Origin: Clitopilus passeckerianus
Taxonomy: Eukaryota > Basidiomycota > Agaricomycetes > Agaricales > Entolomataceae
Assembly (NCBI GenBank): GCA_944990035.1
Contig: CALYLX010000041.1
Location: 62,001 to 126,000 of the forward strand
Direction of reading: 5' to 3'
DNA length: 64,000 nucleotides
Below are positions 62,511 to 64,000 of the stretch, piece by piece. The position numbers and the translations under genes were made by a program. The notes below the pieces were generated by a model. It had not been told where the DNA came from and did not search any database. It saw only the letters and a list, made by a program, of their open reading frames with translations. Within the stretch, counting starts at the first letter, position 1. Every line of letters starts with the position of its first letter.

Positions 62511-63584
62511 TCAAGCAGCTGGGAGGTACGTGTCTAATGCTGCCTCCAGCCCTTTAAGGGCGTCGAGATAGGTGCTGAACATTGCATTGAACTCCTCTCC
62601 ATTGCTCGGCAGTTTTGCCGGAGGGGCCATTGGTATATCGGTCTCGGCAATAGCCAATAGCAGCATATGCCTAACTGTTTCTTGGGAATCCTCAATGGAA
62701 AATGTCTGGACGAATAGGAGTTATTACGTAATCCTAGAAAGAAAACTAAAAGCACGGCAAAACTTACTGCAGGTCTCAACATAGGTCTAGGCATGGCATG
62801 AATCTGAGGCGGTGTTGCAAAAGCGACCACAGGGGAAAACAGCGAGTCAGTTTTGTCCAGCTCGTCAAATCCATCCTGTGAGCTTGGTGGCTCTGGCGAC
62901 AGAGTTGTCCGAGGTGTTAACGGCTGCCATGAAGGAAGGGTGGATGGCCCAGGTGAAGGTGAAGGTGGGCACTGTTGGGCTTTAATCCATCCTTTGACCT
63001 CCCATATGGGTACCCCAAGTAATTTTGCCCAGGTCTCAATGAGATCTTCAGTTGGTAAATTTGCAGCTCCTTTGTATAAAATTTGCAAAGCTTTTAGTGC
63101 TTCAGTATTCAAGGATGGGTCTGGTGAAAAAGGGTCAGGTTTTTTAGAGATTTACTTCTCCGGTGAATTGCCTACACGTCGAAGAGGATGCCCGTTTAGC
63201 TTCCTCCGCGCGGGCTTCAGCTTCTTTTTTTCGACGGCTGAACCATACCCTTAGATTGTGCATTGTGTAATCATGATATTCCGGAATTTGCTATGCGAAA
63301 GTTAGCCTCAGAATGAACATATTTGCACTATTACCCACTCGTATTCGTGTGAGGAGTTCGTGCTGTTGGGCCTTATCTGGTTCGACGCCAAAACCATGGA
63401 TTTTGGAGAAGTCTTTGTACACGAAGATGTAAAGAGGATTGATGCAATGTTTACGGAGTTGATGGAACAAACAATTCATACCTTCTAGAATCTGCACGCC
63501 AGCGCCTTTTAAACGAATACGCCTCTCCGGCTTTGTTGATGCTGAACTTGAAGGTCCTTGTGTTGGAAAAACTGTAGAATCCAT
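62511..63584 (-). CDS. Homeodomain-like transcription factor (two homeobox-like segments)
   Basis: A multi-exon gene from ATG 63584 (MDSTVFPTQGPSSSASTKPE). The second exon carries YTMHNLRVWFSRRKKEAEAR, a homeodomain helix-3 pattern (V-x-x-W-F-x-x-R-R). The third exon has a second homeobox-like helix-turn-helix (LPTEDLIETWAKLLGVPIWE followed by VKGWIKAQQ) and then a proline/serine-rich stretch. The last exon starts TFSIEDSQETVRHML and ends LDTYLPAA, stop 62511-62513. Introns start near 63343, 63195 and 62770. Basidiomycete homeodomain proteins regulate mating and fruiting. The neighbourhood (SWR1) does not look like a mating-type A locus, where MIP1 would be expected, so a non-mating regulator is more likely. 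The exact first join is uncertain. Confidence 0.6.
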
Positions 63585-64000
63585 TGAGGACACAAGGATG
63601 TGGGTGGGGAGCAGTGGTGAAACAAGCTGCAGATGGACCCTGAGAATGAATTTGAAACTATGGAGTTTGTGGGCATGCGAGTCCTATATATTTGCTCCCT
63701 GAAAAAAAGGATGTAAAAATGGTCAACCAATCGCAACGTTATCGATCATCCGATTGTCTTACTTCTAAGATTGAATCTCACAGCTGACTCCTTTTGAGGC
63801 CGTTCTTTGTGTCAGTGGTCTAGGGCCTTCCAAATGCCTGATGGGCTTATATTCTTTCTTACTCAATTTTGATTGGCAGAGAAGCCCCTGCCGTTTGTCA
63901 CGTTCTGCGGCACACAATGGAGTCTTTTGTGGGTTCAAATACAAAACATGGGGCAGGTGAGAGCTTGCTTTGAGTCTTGAACATTACCAGTTTTCTCCGT
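63585..64000. other. Promoter side of the homeodomain-like gene
   Basis: 416 bases up to the window edge; no further gene could be supported. AT-rich patches lie near 63690-63760. Confidence 0.4.

Noticed and set aside
62511..63584. Assignment to the mating-type A (HD1/HD2) locus
   Set aside because: Only one homeodomain-like gene is present, there is no divergent partner, and MIP1 or beta-fg is not in the window.

Overview
The window looks like a nuclear contig from a basidiomycete fungus, probably an Agaricomycete. The genes are densely packed, most have several introns of about 50 bases with GT..AG borders, TATA boxes are clear, and the mobile elements (a RepHel Helitron and chromodomain Ty3/Gypsy retroelements) are of types common in mushroom genomes. 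The gene set is eukaryotic: Asn-tRNA synthetase, diphthine synthase, SWR1 ATPase and a protein kinase A catalytic subunit. No species can be named from sequence alone. Splice borders were read by eye, so exon ends may be off by a base or a codon.

Left part (1-13.9 kb): an F-box/leucine-rich protein cut by the window edge, DPH5 and cytosolic Asn-tRNA synthetase (convergent), two type-B carboxylesterases in tandem, a degenerate tRNA-Gly, a 3-hydroxyacyl-CoA dehydrogenase, and a peroxisomal-type mitochondrial-family carrier. The last two are divergent and both fit fatty-acid metabolism.

Mobile island (14454-36160): one Helitron with recognisable 5' and 3' ends lies on the minus strand. It encodes the Rep-helicase and, downstream, a small four-exon gene that I do not recognise. 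Its helicase gene is split by a 7.25-kb chromodomain Ty3/Gypsy element (target duplication TCAAG). That element's gag gene is in turn split by a second copy of the same family in the opposite orientation (target duplication CATTG). All four 485-bp LTRs are present. The leader just after the LTR is a perfect 12-nt complement of the predicted 5' end of the transcript, which points to self-priming as in Tf1/sushi elements. A third ORF with zinc-knuckle-like cysteines lies between pol and the 3' LTR.

Right of the island (36.2-39.7 kb): a third carboxylesterase, a broken 3' fragment of the carrier gene and an intact tRNA-Gly(UCC). These repeat pieces of the left part, so the Helitron sits between two copies of a segmental duplication.

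Right part (40-64 kb): a SulP/STAS anion transporter, a cyclase-family hydrolase, a vacuolar-type subtilisin, a 4.3-kb gene-free stretch, a GNAT acetyltransferase, a small COX14-like protein divergent with a SET-domain methyltransferase, a PKA catalytic subunit, SWR1, and a homeodomain-like regulator. These are mostly intact single-copy genes. Frame-breaking single-base differences appear only in the repeats and are almost all in homopolymers, which suggests either decay or unpolished consensus.
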